Shown here one piece after another: positions 1-11,525 of a stretch of 64,000 bases of DNA. Both the position numbers and the translations under genes were made by a program. The notes under the pieces were generated by a model, which saw only the letters and a program-made list of their open reading frames with translations, ran no database searches and was not told the DNA's origin. How positions within the stretch are numbered: position 1 is the first letter of the stretch; the number at the start of each line of letters is the position of its first letter. The DNA comes from Spinacia oleracea (Eukaryota > Streptophyta > Magnoliopsida > Caryophyllales > Amaranthaceae), in the NCBI RefSeq assembly GCF_020520425.1, contig NC_079490.1:49950517-50014516 (forward strand), given 5' to 3'.

Positions 1-430
1 TTTGAATGTACTTTTAAAGCTTTCCAAATAAGGGGTTCGTTCCCGTGCCCGAATCTCACCCATTCGGTTTCTAAGATTCAATGCCTTATCCACAAGAGTC
101 AACTTTGGTCTTTCCAACCGGACCCTTAATTATTGTTTGGTGGCGAATCCTTCGAAATTCAAAATCTCAAAACCCGTAGGGGAACAAAACCACGATGCGG
201 GAAAAATAAACCCCCTACAGTTGTGAATTTATTTCCATTAGGTTTTCGGCTTATGATTTCATTACTCATTGCTGTGAATTTACTTTAAGCTTCAAGCCAA
301 ACTACTGGATTTTAATAATTATATTCCTCTACGATGATAGGATTGCATTTTCAATCGATTTTCAGCTTGACTTTTGTTGTTAAATTCCCATGCCTAAACC
401 TGGAAGCTTATGAACCTGTTCATGTGATGA
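1..430. other. AT-rich sequence, no gene seen
   Basis: No reading frame of note. Around 130-220 the text resembles the primer-binding and leader region of an old Gypsy-type element (GGTGGCGA followed by A/C-rich sequence), but no LTR boundary or target duplication can be fixed, so it is left unclassified. Confidence 0.3.
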
Positions 431-2334
431 CATAATCTGATAAGTAACTAAGTCACTCCTAAGTCCTAAAGTAAACTAAATCTCTCTTAAAGTAAACTAA
501 ATGTCTCTTAAAGTAAACTAAATCGGTTTATTTCAAATTGTCTCATGATCCTATTGGTTCTTGAAGTAAATCACTGAGGCTCAAAAGTAAATCATTGAGG
601 CTTAGAAGTAAATCAATTAGGTCAAGAAGTACATTCGTGCAAAGTTGTTACAGAGGCTTGTTCAAGCTCCTGCTTGTGTAGTCATTTGAGAGTGATGCAG
701 GCTCAGATGTCGTTGTTGTTTACAATCTTTTCCTGCATTTTAGCAGTTGGTTTTGGCTAGGTCTGACTGCAGGGTTCAGGTTCTAAGCTTGCAGTCTGTC
801 TTAGGGTATTGCAATTGGGTTGTTGTTGACTTGTTGTTTTCGATTGTTACTCAATTAAGGGGTTGCTATATTATATACTTGAAGTAAATAAATTTTTTAC
901 AAAAGTAAACTAAATATCTCTTAAAGTAAACTAGATCTCTTTAAAAGAAAACTAAATCAGTAATTATTTCGTGATTTCACTCAAAGATATAGGTAAATTT
1001 TCCAGATTTTTAATTTATGTAAGTTTTTTCTTTGAACTTCACATATTGCTTGAATACAATGTATGTTTCTCATACAGTAATATGATTGAATTTATGATTG
1101 GTTTTAAGCTTGATAGAAGTGAATCAATTAGATACATTTAGATTTGTTAAAGTAAACAAAATTTTTGCCAAAAGTAAACTAAATCTCGCGAAAAGTAAAC
1201 TAAATCTCTAGATTATTGAGCCTTTTAATAGTGGTTTCTCTGTATACATATTTGGTTGAAGTTGTATTATTTGTATCTAAAGTTTCTAACATTAGAAGAT
1301 TCTTACAAGATTCTAACAATATTAGGCCTTATCAAATTTTATTTTAAAAAATAAATTAGTTAGCCTGAAAATTAAATAATTAATTCGTCAAAGTAGATTA
1401 TTTAAACTAACCTAAAAGTAAATATTCTAAATGATATAAGAGTCTGTACAACATCTCTGTTTACACTTTTTTTGGAAAGAGTATGCAGACATCTAAGTTG
1501 GGGTCAGGGATCCCTGAAAAAGAATTTGAGCAGAGGATAGTTCTTGCCTGGTTAAAGAATGTACCAACACCATCTCCTATCAGTAGGACACCTGACGGAC
1601 CGGAATACAAAGCTATCTGACTGCAAGAAGTGCATGTCAAATTGCAGGTGCAGTTGTGCTGTGTAGATTGATTTCCCTGTTTTTGTATCTTTCCGGCTTT
1701 CCCTCTTATCTACTAAGACAAAGCAGCTTCAGCAAAAAAAAAGCAGCTTCACCTGTAGCCTATGAGATTTACTTTTAAATTAGTTCTATTTACTTTTTTT
1801 TTAGTTATTTATCTACATTTGAAAATATAACTTAAGATTTTGTTTATGTGAATTACTTCAAATCAGTTCCATTTACTTTTAAATTAATTCCATTTACTTT
1901 TCAGAAGTCATTGTCTACATTTTTTTATAATTATGTTGATATAGGATGCTGCAAGTTGGGGATTGGTGTTTCTCAAATGAGAACCTAGTTCTTGGTATAG
2001 ATCAGTAGTATGAACTTGGTAGACTGCAGATCAGATGCAGTCTACGCAGAAGCTTGGCATTGGGCTTTCGTTATAAGGCTCGTTGCACTTCTTCTGGTCA
2101 AGTTATTGACAATATGATTAGATGATAAAAAAAGGCAGGTTCTAGTCTGGCTGAAGTTGCTTTTTTTGTTATCTTAGTAGACCAAATTTGACTCACTGAC
2201 TTTGGTGCAAGATCAACCCTTGTATCTATCAGTTATAAGCTCTTGATCCCTAATGAATATTGACATGCTAGGCTTTGGAGCATGTATGGCGTGATGTCAT
2301 TTGCAGTTGAGTATTTGGTTAATAGATGTGGTTA

Positions 2335-2405
2335 AGCCTATTACCTCAAATGGTAGAGCACTATGCATATGCATAGGGGATGTAGGTTCGATTCCTACAT
2401 AGGTT
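2335..2405 (+). other. tRNA-like sequence (degenerate, SINE-like)
   Basis: Folds as a tRNA: acceptor AGCCTAT pairs with ATAGGTT over seven positions including one G-T. A D arm CTC/GAG is present, and the T arm GTAGG-TTCGATT-CCTAC is perfect and contains the polymerase III B box. The anticodon stem CTATG/CATAG leaves only a six-base loop (CATATG), so no valid anticodon can be read. It is better explained as a tRNA-derived repeat or tRNA pseudogene than as a working tRNA. A/AAGTAAA-rich sequence follows. Confidence 0.5.
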
Positions 2406-2687
2406 GTCTCGAAAATTAAAGTAAAAGAAATAAAAAGTAAATAAAAGAAACTCAAAAGTAAATCATAATAAATCAAAAGTAAATCATAATAAATCAAAAG
2501 TAAATCAAAATATTATGAAGTGCATGTACAATTAGTACTTCACAAGTTAAACTAAAAAGAAAAGAATTATAAAGCTTTTTTCAAATGGAAAGCTTAAATT
2601 ACAAAAGTAAAGAAAATAAACATATAAGGTTTTGCATCATAATTTCTTACTTGATTCTTTGGTCACAACCCTTGTTCAATTACCAAG

Positions 2688-3415
2688 CTTGATGGTTCTT
2701 ACTTTAGTTTCACTTGGTTTATGGGGTTCGTTACCTTGAAAGATCGAACATCTATCTTCACTTGAGATGCTTAACATAAGTTCAAACTTCTTATATGGAA
2801 AGATCCTTGAGGAAGTTTCATCTCTAACAAACCTTCAAGGTATTGTACTTGATGATAACAAGTTTAGTGGTAAAATCCCTGATATATTGGGTTCATTTCC
2901 TGCTCTAATTCTCTGAGTTTGAGGAACAACTCTTTCGATGGGTCGTTACCAAAGAGTTTGGGTAAATTGAGTGGTCTCAGAGTTCTGAAACTTGCTAATA
3001 ATAAGTTTTCTGGAGAAGTACCTGATCTTAGGGGACTGGAGAACCTTGAAAAGCTCAACCTGGAGAATAACTCGCTTGGACCTGATTTCCCTCAGCTTGA
3101 GAACAAATTGGTGATACTGATCTTGAGAAATAATAAGTTTAGATCTGGTGTTCCTACTCAAATTGAGTCATATTATCAGCTCAAAAACCTGGACATTTCT
3201 TCAAATAAATTTATGGGGTCGTTTCCTATGTCGTTGTTATCCCTTCCCTCGATTAACTATCTGAACATAGCAGAAAAAACGTTAACTAGAACTCTGTATA
3301 GAAAAATGTAATGCAATTATACACTTAAATTTGTGGACTTGTCATCCAATCTGTTAACAGGTGACTTGCCTGACGGCCTTGAATCAAAGTCCAAGCTAGA
3401 ATCAAATTGTTATAG
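2688..3415 (+). pseudogene. LRR receptor-like kinase fragment, broken
   Basis: The conceptual reading gives consecutive plant leucine-rich repeats of about 24 residues (for example LRNNSFDGSLPKSLGKLSG and LKLANNKFSGEVPDLRGL). The style matches the extracellular region of probable inactive LRR-RLKs of the Arabidopsis At1g14390/At2g02780/At3g03770 type. The longest intact stretch is 2919-3311. It is not functional: there is an in-frame TGA at 2737-2739, a frameshift near 2905-2915 (ATTCTCTGAG) and another frameshift near 3270-3310. The N-terminal signal peptide, transmembrane segment and kinase domain are absent. It lies between two inverted tRNA-like sequences and among AAAGTAAAC clusters, so it may have been carried there by a transposon. 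The family assignment is good; the exact orthologue is not resolved. Confidence 0.75.
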
Positions 3416-3601
3416 GATCAAGAGGAACATAAAAAAAATCAAAAGTAAATAATATTAACACAAAAGTAAGCAAAAAAATCTCAAAGTAAATTAAAAAAAA
3501 CTCAAAAGTATATGTACAACATAGAAACTCCGAGTATTGGAGTACATGGAGCCCAAAGTATTCAAACCAAAAATAAACAAACAATAAAAAAAGTAAACAT
3601 T

Positions 3602-3674
3602 AACATACGTGGGATTCGACCCACATCTTTTGTGCATTAGCACAATGCTCTACCTATTGATCGAGCTAGTAGGA
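3602..3674 (-). other. tRNA-like sequence (degenerate, SINE-like)
   Basis: On the minus strand the T arm GTGGG-TCGAAT-CCCAC and D arm GCTC/GAGC are clear, and the acceptor stem pairs at five of seven positions. The anticodon arm TTGTG-CTAATG-CACAA again has a six-base loop, as in the plus-strand copy at 2335-2405. A tRNA-derived repeat is more likely than a working tRNA. Confidence 0.45.
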
Positions 3675-3979
3675 TAGTGTGACCTGACTGTTTTGTTAAA
3701 CAAATACATTGACTAAGGGAACTATATATAGTATACTGCTAACTTAGCTTGACGAATAGGCAAGACTTATGTGGTTATGGTCACTCCTATGCATTATTTT
3801 AATTAATAATACAATAGTTAGTCTTTTAACATCCTTCGGTCACTACTCACTAGCTCAACATATCTTTTGAACCAGGATTGACAGTACCTGATCTTCCGAA
3901 TGAACGTGTTAAAAGACTCAAAGTAAAAGCAGACATTGACAGAAATCAATCTAAATGCTGAAAGACTCACCGGATCTTG

Positions 3980-4013
3980 ATTATTATATTATATATATAT
4001 ATATATATATATA
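3980..4013. repeat. (AT)n microsatellite
   Basis: Uninterrupted alternating AT of about 28 bases after TTATATT. It adjoins the inner side of the CACTA-like terminus. Confidence 0.9.
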
Positions 4014-4015
4014 TT

Positions 4016-4237
4016 TATTTAAATAATTTAACTACAATTGCTCCATATTTTTTCTACAAAGTGTGGCAATTGATGATTTCATTTGCCGCACTTTTTGAAA
4101 AAATCGCTATAAATAACATGTTTGTTTGCTGCATTTTTCAAACGAGGTAGATGACAATTATAAATTTCCGCCCCCAATGTTGCCGCGGCCCAAAGAATGC
4201 AGTAAATGTGAGGCAAATTAACTTTATTCTAGTAGTG
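4016..4237 (-). mobile_element. CACTA (En/Spm) terminus, partial
   Basis: Read on the minus strand from 4237 the sequence starts CACTACTAGAATAAAG, the usual start of plant CACTA transposons. It continues with GC-richer subterminal sequence (GCCGCGGCAACATTGG) and short repeats of the AAAAAGTGCGGCAAATG type. Only one end is recognised. A CACTACT at 3841 could be the other end, giving a 397-bp element, but only seven bases match and no 3-bp target duplication fits. Confidence 0.5.
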
Positions 4238-4300
4238 GTGGTTGAGTTCCTTGAAACATACCAACTGGACACGGGTTCGATCCCCATCCACACTCTTTTC
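4238..4300 (+). other. Polymerase III promoter-like (SINE-like) piece
   Basis: GTGGTTGAGTTCC resembles an A box and CGGGTTCGATCCCCAT is a good B box/T arm, about 30 bases apart, directly next to the CACTA end. No complete tRNA fold forms. Probably the head of a SINE. Confidence 0.35.
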
Positions 4301-4480
4301 TTTTCCTATTTTGTATGATGATTTTCAACTCCTTACCGCCTACGTTGCTATGCCACCTTTGTTTTTAGTTTATCTTTTGTACTCCCTGTTGTTTTTGTAA
4401 AATCTCAATAGTTTATTTTTTCTTTTTTCTTTTCTTTAGTTGATTTTCTTGTGAAGGCACTCCTTACTTTTCTTTCCTAA

Positions 4481-4515
4481 CTAGTTGTTGGATCGTGCGC
4501 TAACGCGCACGATCC
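4481..4515 (-). mobile_element. Helitron 3' terminus (H1)
   Basis: On the minus strand a perfect 11-bp hairpin (arms 4505-4515 and 4490-4500, 4-base loop) is followed by AACAA and CTAG at 4484-4481, then T. Hairpin, short spacer, CTRR and insertion before T are the known Helitron 3' end. The element would extend to the right. Its 5' TC end was not located, and the solo LTR at 5337 may interrupt it. Its terminus matches that of H4 at 54283. Confidence 0.75.
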
Positions 4516-5331
4516 CCCAAGGTATACAAACTTATTTTGCATAAGTGTTACGTAAAAGATTGTCATTTACAAGTTTACGTTAATCCTAGATCAGCAATGC
4601 TAAAGTTCGATTTGCATGTAATTGATAATACGAAATCATAAATACGTTTACAACATTAGTGTCATTGATATTGTAGCATTCCACAAGCAACATTAAACTC
4701 ACTACAATTGTTATTGTAGCATTCCACGTGCAACATTAGCAACGTGCTTCTATATTAATGAAACTATTTAATGAGGAAATGCATAAATTTTACAACCCGT
4801 CATTAGAAAACCAATAAAGAATCACAAAAACCACTAATTATATTAACACAACTACACAAGGTCGCATCTTCAATCGTGAAAACATTAATAAGGCAAGGGT
4901 TATAACCGTAAGTACTCTATTCTTAAGGAAAAGACAAAAATATAAACATGAAGGAAATTGAGGGTAATTCAGGTAATTCACTATTGTGTGAATAGTAACC
5001 AAAGTATGAGACTTTATAAGTGTTAGGATTTGTAACTACAATTTACGCTTATCACACCTTCACACCAAATGTTATGGATGTAAGCAATTAGGAAAAAGAT
5101 ATTTGGTTTTATTATATCATAGGTTTTTCTTTTACGAAGACACCGAACCCTTAACCGGAAAATTCCTGGCACTTCCACTGGTTTTCGTATAGAGAAATCC
5201 TAATCATGATACTGGTTTTAGGCGGATTTTAGCATGTATTTTAGAACATATATTTGCTAAAGAGTACGTGATCGCTTCACTTTAAGTCAAATTCAAGAAA
5301 CCTAGTCCGGTTGTCCAAAAATTATCTTATG
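4516..5331. other. Intergenic or Helitron interior, nothing recognised
   Basis: AT-rich without coding potential. It is probably the 3' interior of Helitron H1, cut by the LTR insertion at 5337. Confidence 0.4.
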
Positions 5332-5336
5332 TTAAG

Positions 5337-8300
5337 TGTAACAGCCATGGTTTTACGTATGTTTTAATCTATTGTTAAGCATAAATTAACTTCTTAATTT
5401 GGTATTTAAAAATTACTTTCGAAACTAAATTGAGATTGGGATCTTGAAATTTTATTAAACTGGCGAATGAATTTGAGATTTTCATTAGTATATCTAAGCT
5501 AGTTTTCGAATTAATTCTCGAGTTTTACTTGAGATAAATTTTTGGAAATTTATTTGTTTTTAAAAGTATATATTTTGTTTTTTTTAAAAAAATTTAATTT
5601 ATTTCAACTCAATAATTTTAATGGAATTAGGATTTCTATTTTAAATCAAATTAATGATAATATATTTTTCTTATTTTCGTTAACTTAATTAGTTAAAGGA
5701 ATATTTTAATTTTTTTCCACATTAAATTAATTTAAACTTATTTAAGTTGAAATAAGATAAATGAATACTTTCTCCATTTCTTTTATTAGGTGATGAGTCA
5801 TCAAACAAAAACCAGCAATGTTGTCAAAACCATGGGCTTGGAATAAAAAGAAATAAAAACAAATCCCTCACTTATTTTCTCTCTTCCCCTTGTCGTGCTT
5901 CCCTTCTCCCTCCTCTTTATACCGAGCTTCCTTCCTCTCTTCACTTGGCTCTCTCTCTCCTCCTCATTCCACCACGACGCCCCACCACAACGCTTCCCTC
6001 GCCTCCCTTCCTCGTCAGTTGCCGCCGGTGTTGCGGATTGTTGTTGATCGCTGTATTGCTTCTCCGCTTCCCCTCTCGTGCTGCTTTGTGTTGCCACCGC
6101 CGTTAGTGGTGGCCACTAGTCCACCATTCACACCTCATCCCTAATCGGTAATTCATTTCAACAATTTTTCCTTAATTGATCGAATTGATTTTGATTTATG
6201 GAACTCAAACCCTAACATAATTTTCTCTCTCCTCTGAGTTGTAGCCACCGCCGCCGCCTCCCCTTTGCTGCTGCATGCAGCCGCCGCCGCTGTGTTGTTG
6301 TTCTCGATCTTGGGATTGTTGAATTCCCTTCTTACTCTTCCAATTTAATCAAGGGTATACTTCAATTCCTTTTTCTTTAGCCTAGTTAGATTGAAATAGT
6401 TATTAGAAAATCAATTTGTCATTGGCTAATTGTTTTGGTTTAATGAAAATAATTTCAGTTAATTTATTAAGTAACTTCGATGGATAAGTGGAGAATTCAA
6501 GTTATTATTTTATTGAGAGGATTTTTTTTTTCTAAATGATGGTGTAATTAATATTTCTATTATTATTTTGGTTTAATCGCATTTACAAGTTTATGAACGA
6601 ATATTATCAAACTATATGATTTTCAAATCACCATTCTTGTTTAGAAGTTCAAATCGGTTTTCTTAAAATAGAATACATGATATACTAGTTTCTAAGACAA
6701 GGTTTTGGAAATCAATTAAGATTTATGGAAGAATTATATGGAGCTCTAGCTCAAGTTAAGTGAAAGTTTATTGATTCATGTACTTTTATGTTGAGGTAGT
6801 GAGTGGAGAACGATTAAGGTGAATCAAAGTACGGGGTTATGCGGAGAGCCGTGACCAAGTGTGTAGCCTTGGAGTATATATATATGTGGTGATTCGAGGT
6901 ACACATCGTCCAACCAACTTCAATGTTTGAAAATATATCTCGTGTTAAGTATTATGTATATATATGTATAGATTGAGTGTTGTTTTGCAAGTTGAATGTT
7001 ATTTTGCGAATTAAATTGTGTTTTGCAAAAACTAAATTGAATTTGCAAATTGATTTGTTCTTTGCAAATTGAATTTGATTATAATGCTTTTAAGAATCAT
7101 GATTCTTTTAAACTAATGTTTGTGTCAATGAGAACCCCTGTGAGAGATGGTTTGAGTTGAGGCATTGAGCGGCTTGAGAATTGAGTTCATTGAGTATCTT
7201 GAGGTCGAACTTGGGAATTGTGAGATATGTGAAAGAGTCAAAAGGTTAAGGGAGTGTTAATTAAGAGTTAATCATATGTGAATACGTTAATGATCAGGTA
7301 AAAGTCCTTGCATAATGGAAGTAGTCTTACTTGAGTCTCTAAGGAGTTTAAGGTCTTAATATTAAATCGTATGGGAGTTTTTCAATCAAGGTTATAGTTT
7401 ACTAAGTTCAAAAAGATTTGTTTTCAAAGAAAGTCTAATTTTTAATCAATTGGGTCATACTTGCCTTGAAATACTTAAAAGACGCTTGTTTTCTTAATGA
7501 AGGATTAATAATAAAAAGTAAGAGTTTCTAACATGGAATATGAGAAGTTCTAAACTATTTAAATAAAACAAATCGAGTTTTAAATGAATCTTTAGCGAGT
7601 TATTTCAAGGGTTTATAATAACTCCGAACAAGCCACCTTATTTTGAAATTTTCTAAAATCACATGGTTTTCCTTAATTTATGAATTATGAATTTAACTAG
7701 TTTGGAAAACGTTTAAGTGTTTTAGTGAACTTAAAAGTTGGAAGGGTTATAACGAAAGATATTTTCAGTTTTATTTTGAGTTCTTTAAATGACAATAGTT
7801 AGTAAACAAGGAAATCATTAACAAGTTTTAAAACGAGTTTATTGTAAAGAGTAACAATATACTTTAAAATAAATAATCAGGTTTTCATAATTTTTTATAT
7901 ATAACCTAATAGTTTGAAATCTATCGAGGGGATATTTCAATGAATAATAAAAATTATGTTTGAGTAATTATGTTTTATGTAAATGTTTATAAAACACATT
8001 TCAGGCACACTAAGCTAGTTAAATAGTGAATGCGGATTCGAGGAAAGTATAGGCTATTGATAACCTTGGGATCTTAAATGAGTGTCACTCACTAGCAGTC
8101 AAATGTTAATCAATGGTTTAGGAGTATAGCCAAGGATAAGGAGTGATTCTAAGTTAAAAGGGAGTAGTTGAGAAGAGTGTCCAAATTTTAATTAAATCAT
8201 TACAGTTTGATTAAGAGTAAGAGAGAGTGTCAGCAAGTCTTGAGATTGATATTTAATTGGGTTGAGGATTTATTCTGAGAAATAAAGTGAGTTGAGATAT

Positions 8301-9985
8301 GTTGAGAGTGAAGCTAATACATGAGTATGGGAATGCGAATGATATTTTGAGAATGAAATTGCATAAATTGATAATAAAAATGCTTAAGTAGGGGAAAGTA
8401 GCCGTGTATGTGTTGCATAGTGCTCACATGCGTCGGTGATGAAAAACATTTAAAGCGAGTGCTACAATCATAGACTCGTAGTTCGGCGGGATAGACCCGT
8501 TAAAGCGGCTTAGCCATAAAGCGAGTGCTACAAAAGTAGACTCGTAGAAGCGGGATAGACCCGTAGTTCGGCGGGATAGACCCGTTAAAGCGGCCTGGCC
8601 GTAAAGCGAGTGCTACAAAAGTAGACTCGTAGAAGCGGGATAGACCCGTAGTTAGGGACATGTCCTAGTTAAGTCTTGCAAGCGTATGCTTATCAGGAGG
8701 GTGACGACCCCCACCAAATAGAGACAGTTGGTTTAATAACCCCTCTCTATTCGTGTTCACTTTCCCCAACAGTAAGCTAAGATGTTGTGACTGTGTAAGC
8801 TATTATGCTGAGTTTGAGTTGTGTGTTTTCGCAATGAGTTATAAATTTCTTATGAATGTCTATATTTGCATTTGAATTGTTATGAGAACTTTGCGAAGAG
8901 AATTATATGTCTTTGGAAATGTTTTATCAATGAGTTTCCCCATTCAGTTAGGAATATGTGTGTATATCGAGTTCCACCTTGCGTAATAAATGATGGTTTG
9001 AGAAAAATTTACTTCTGGAGAAATACTTGATCCATCTCTATGATTAATTGTCAAGTAAGCTATGGAATGAAAACGATTAAGAGTATGAGAGTAATAAAGA
9101 ATCTTAGTCGTGAGCCTATTTATGTTGATATGAATGTGAATTAAGAAACTTTGTGAGACGATAGTTAGGTGTGAAGCTTTTGCAAGTAAAACTATTGTAA
9201 CGTTTTACCATGTATTGTTTTCGAAGCGAGTTTGATAAGCGAAATTTCTTTCCAAAACAAATTATAAAACTAAAACAAAAAAACTATTTTGAGCCACCTA
9301 TCAAATGCATTTCATGTTGGATGTGTGTACTTAGATTTCCGCTGATTTTGTTCCATGAACCTGTCCCGGTGGGAGCAGAGTTAAAATGTTTTGCAGGTAG
9401 CAAGAGTCGAGTCTCATTTCAGATTCAAGGTTCGTGGAGTTCTCCAATGGCCTTGTGTGTCCAAGGTTGGATTATGGATTCGCCAAATGTAATGTAGTTT
9501 CCTAGAGTTTGTTAATTAGGCTGTATAATTTTCTTCTTAAAGTTTTTGGTTTATAATTTATGGTTTATATATCTGTATTGGAGTCGTAGTTAAGTTAATT
9601 TTCTTTGGTTTAAGGTTAAGTGTGCTTAGAAGTAGCTCATTACGTGTGGGCTGTTATAGTGACCCCTGGTGATGTTTTGGGATATGTTATATGTTGGATT
9701 GATGTCATTAAAGCAGGTGAAGGAGAATCTGACGTAATTTCCTAAATAATATTTTAGGTTGTCCATATTTAGGGGAAGTGCTGCCGATTTTTTTTTAAAA
9801 TAACTAGTTAAGTGTATGGGTCTTGATTAGTGTCTTTGAGATAGGCTAAACCGTGATTAAATCTTTGAAGTTGTTTGAAGAGTTAAAGTTTGTTTAGATG
9901 GGTTTAAAATTGTAATTACGTTGAGTTTGTTTAAATTAAGACTAAGTGTGTTTAGAAAGCAGCTCGTTAAGGGCGGGCTGTTACA
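5337..9985. mobile_element. Solo LTR, Gypsy type (about 4.65 kb)
   Basis: Begins TGTAACAGCC and ends GGCTGTTACA, a 10-bp terminal inverted repeat, and is flanked by the perfect 5-bp target duplication TTAAG (5332-5336 and 9986-9990). TGTAACA..TGTTACA ends are typical of long-LTR chromovirus (Tekay-like) Gypsy elements. No gag or pol frame lies inside, so a solo LTR left by LTR-LTR recombination is the best reading; a non-autonomous large LTR derivative cannot be excluded. It contains C-rich and CCGCCG-rich sequence at 5880-6310 and a hairpin-rich tandem array at 8452-8655. A second, imperfect copy of the 3' end (GTGGGCTGTTATA) lies at about 9595-9660. Confidence 0.8.
8452..8655. repeat. Tandem array of small hairpins in solo LTR
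   Basis: Units starting AAAGCGAGTGCTACAA at 8452, 8518 and 8603 (periods 66 and 85) contain CGAGT..ACTCG, CGGGATAGACCCG and GGC(C)T(T)(A/G)GCC stem-loops. The unit difference is an extra CGGGATAGACCCG block. No coding sense is apparent. Confidence 0.8.
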
Positions 9986-9990
9986 TTAAG

Positions 9991-10035
9991 CGTGATCAAA
10001 CTTTGGATTTTGTTGATTAGCATGCGAGGTGATGA
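9991..10035. other. Short spacer between two LTR relics
   Basis: 45 bp beginning with the right TTAAG target duplication of the solo LTR and ending before the Copia LTR relic. Confidence 0.5.
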
Positions 10036-11060
10036 TGAAGGAAATAATGACATTGGTCCAAGTTTGCATTTAATGCCAAGTCTTATAAATGCGGTTCAGT
10101 ATTAATTAAACAATTTAATTATTCAGTGAAATCAAGTGATCTGAATGCCTAGCTAGAGGCCGCTTCAGTTCAAGTGGAATTAATAATATTAATGCCACAA
10201 CTTACTTCTGAATGAACCCATAGGTTCACACAAATAGTACGTGAACAGATCAAGTATTTAGGTGAATATAATATTCAGTAAACATCCTAATTATGGATAT
10301 TCTGAAATGACGGATGTTGGTTCCAGTGGGAGCTAAACAAATCATCAAAAGGAAAAGAAAGAATATTTGTTGGAAATGAAGATATTCCTGGAAACATTAG
10401 TATCGTTCATGAAGAAAATATAAATATTATCGAAGTCTAAGATATTACCGGAAACGGAAATATGGTTCGTATCGGAAAATATTAAAGGAAATAGAAATAT
10501 TGCCGGAAACAGAAATATTACCAGAATCGAAAATGTTTTCGGAATCGGAAATATTGTGGGAATCGAAAATACTGTTCGAATCGGAAATAAATTCTAGGAT
10601 CGGAAAACACATCGAAGCACGACGAGCGACATGCCAAAAAGCAAGGTCGGCCCATCCCTCGACGAGCCAACCAGCGAAGCGCACTGCAAGCGCCGAGCAC
10701 AAGGCCCAACACCAGTTCCAGCGCGCAAGGCACAGCCCAGCGCGCGCAGCGCCAACACCAGGCTCAACGCCCGGCGGCTGGCTAGCATGCTTGGCGTGTG
10801 CGGCAAGCAAGGCTTGGGCGCTAAGGCTACTTGCGTGGCAAGTAGCTTGGGCCATAAGCTAGCCGGTTTTCCTAATCCTATTATCTAAGGAGTTTGGGAT
10901 TATCCTAAATCCTAAGAGTTGGGGATCATCCTAAATCCTAAGCGTTTGTGATTATTCTAAACTTCCTAATCCTATGTGTTTTGGATTATCCTAATTCTAA
11001 TAGGATTCGACTACCTATTTTCCTATAAATATATGACCCATGCTCATAAGTATTCCACCT
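10036..11060 (+). mobile_element. Relic of a Copia LTR (U3 part)
   Basis: Starts TGAAGGAAATAATG and follows, in reverse orientation, the LTR of the Copia element at 30849-41427. Shared blocks include GCCTAGCTAGAGGCCGCTTC (near 10147), GCGGTTCAGTATTAATTAA (10091), CAGTGGGAGCT (10324), the CGGAAATATT-type repeats at 10440-10610 and a TATA box CCTATAAATA near 11024. Homology stops after the TATA region, so R and U5 are missing or diverged. Many differences show an older related family member. The GC-rich block 10620-10870 creates long spurious frames. Confidence 0.75.
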
Positions 11061-11496
11061 TAAAAATTTTAATAATATTTTGATTGTTCTTTATTTACCA
11101 CATAATTGAATTTTCACGTTTTTCAATGCACAAATTTGATCTTTAACATATTTAATTATAATTTCATTAATATATAAACACAATTACTATTTTAAAAGTA
11201 CATATTGAAACGCATTCATGTAGAAAAAATACTTTATGCAAAAATCATAATATATGGTCAAAGGATAATGTGCAAAGAGTGTAAAACCCGAATTGTTGTA
11301 ATAAATTAAGAACAATATTAGAAGTATCTTTGAATTGGGATGATAAGAGTAATAATTTAGCTTATAGAAGTGTCTTATTACATACGGAGTATGTAACATT
11401 TGAGTTTGCGCATACTTATATGAACGTTTATGGATAATACATAGAAATGAATAAATTAATAAACGTATTGAGTAATAAAATATCAAGTTGACTGAC
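11061..11496. other. AT-rich, no gene; likely Helitron H2 interior
   Basis: No coding sequence. It lies directly upstream of the plus-strand Helitron end at 11525; the matching 5' TC end is not identified. Confidence 0.4.
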
Positions 11497-11525
11497 GCGT
11501 GCGTAGCACGTAACGGTTCAACTAG
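11497..11525 (+). mobile_element. Helitron 3' terminus (H2)
   Basis: GCGTGC-GTA-GCACGT forms a short hairpin (five Watson-Crick pairs plus one G-T), followed by AACGGTTCAA and CTAG at 11522-11525, then T. Structure and spacing fit a Helitron 3' end, but the stem is short. Confidence 0.55.

Larger units (their letters stand above)
440..3620 (+). repeat. Dispersed AAAGTAAACTAAAT motif clusters
   Basis: The motif AAAGTAAACTAAATC and close variants recur in clusters near 440-620, 890-960, 1150-1210, 1390-1430, 2410-2520 and 3430-3600, mostly in one orientation. Around 1760-1920 the reverse form (TTTACTTTTAAATTAG) appears instead. The spacing is irregular, so this is not a simple tandem array. 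Such clustering is typical of subterminal repeats of DNA transposons, but no terminal inverted repeat was found to prove it. No coding sequence is visible between the clusters except the LRR fragment at 2688-3415. Confidence 0.5.

Noticed and set aside
2335-2405. Functional tRNA gene
   Set aside because: Anticodon loop has only six bases, so no anticodon can be assigned.
3841-4237. Complete 397-bp CACTA element
   Set aside because: Only seven terminal bases agree and no 3-bp target duplication is present.
5801-6144. 84- and 98-codon frames in C-rich sequence
   Set aside because: Low-complexity Ser/Pro on one strand and Glu/Arg on the other, inside the noncoding solo LTR.
8452-8655. CRISPR-like array
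   Set aside because: Repeats lack uniform spacers, lie in a plant LTR and are explained by tandem duplication.
9210-9497. 95-codon plus-strand frame
   Set aside because: Lies in the solo LTR, no recognisable motif and no splice or codon-use support.
10445-10888. Overlapping frames of 70-136 codons on both strands
   Set aside because: They arise from GC-rich, stop-poor sequence in the Copia LTR relic; composition is Ala/Arg/Ser-rich in every frame and shows no family motif.
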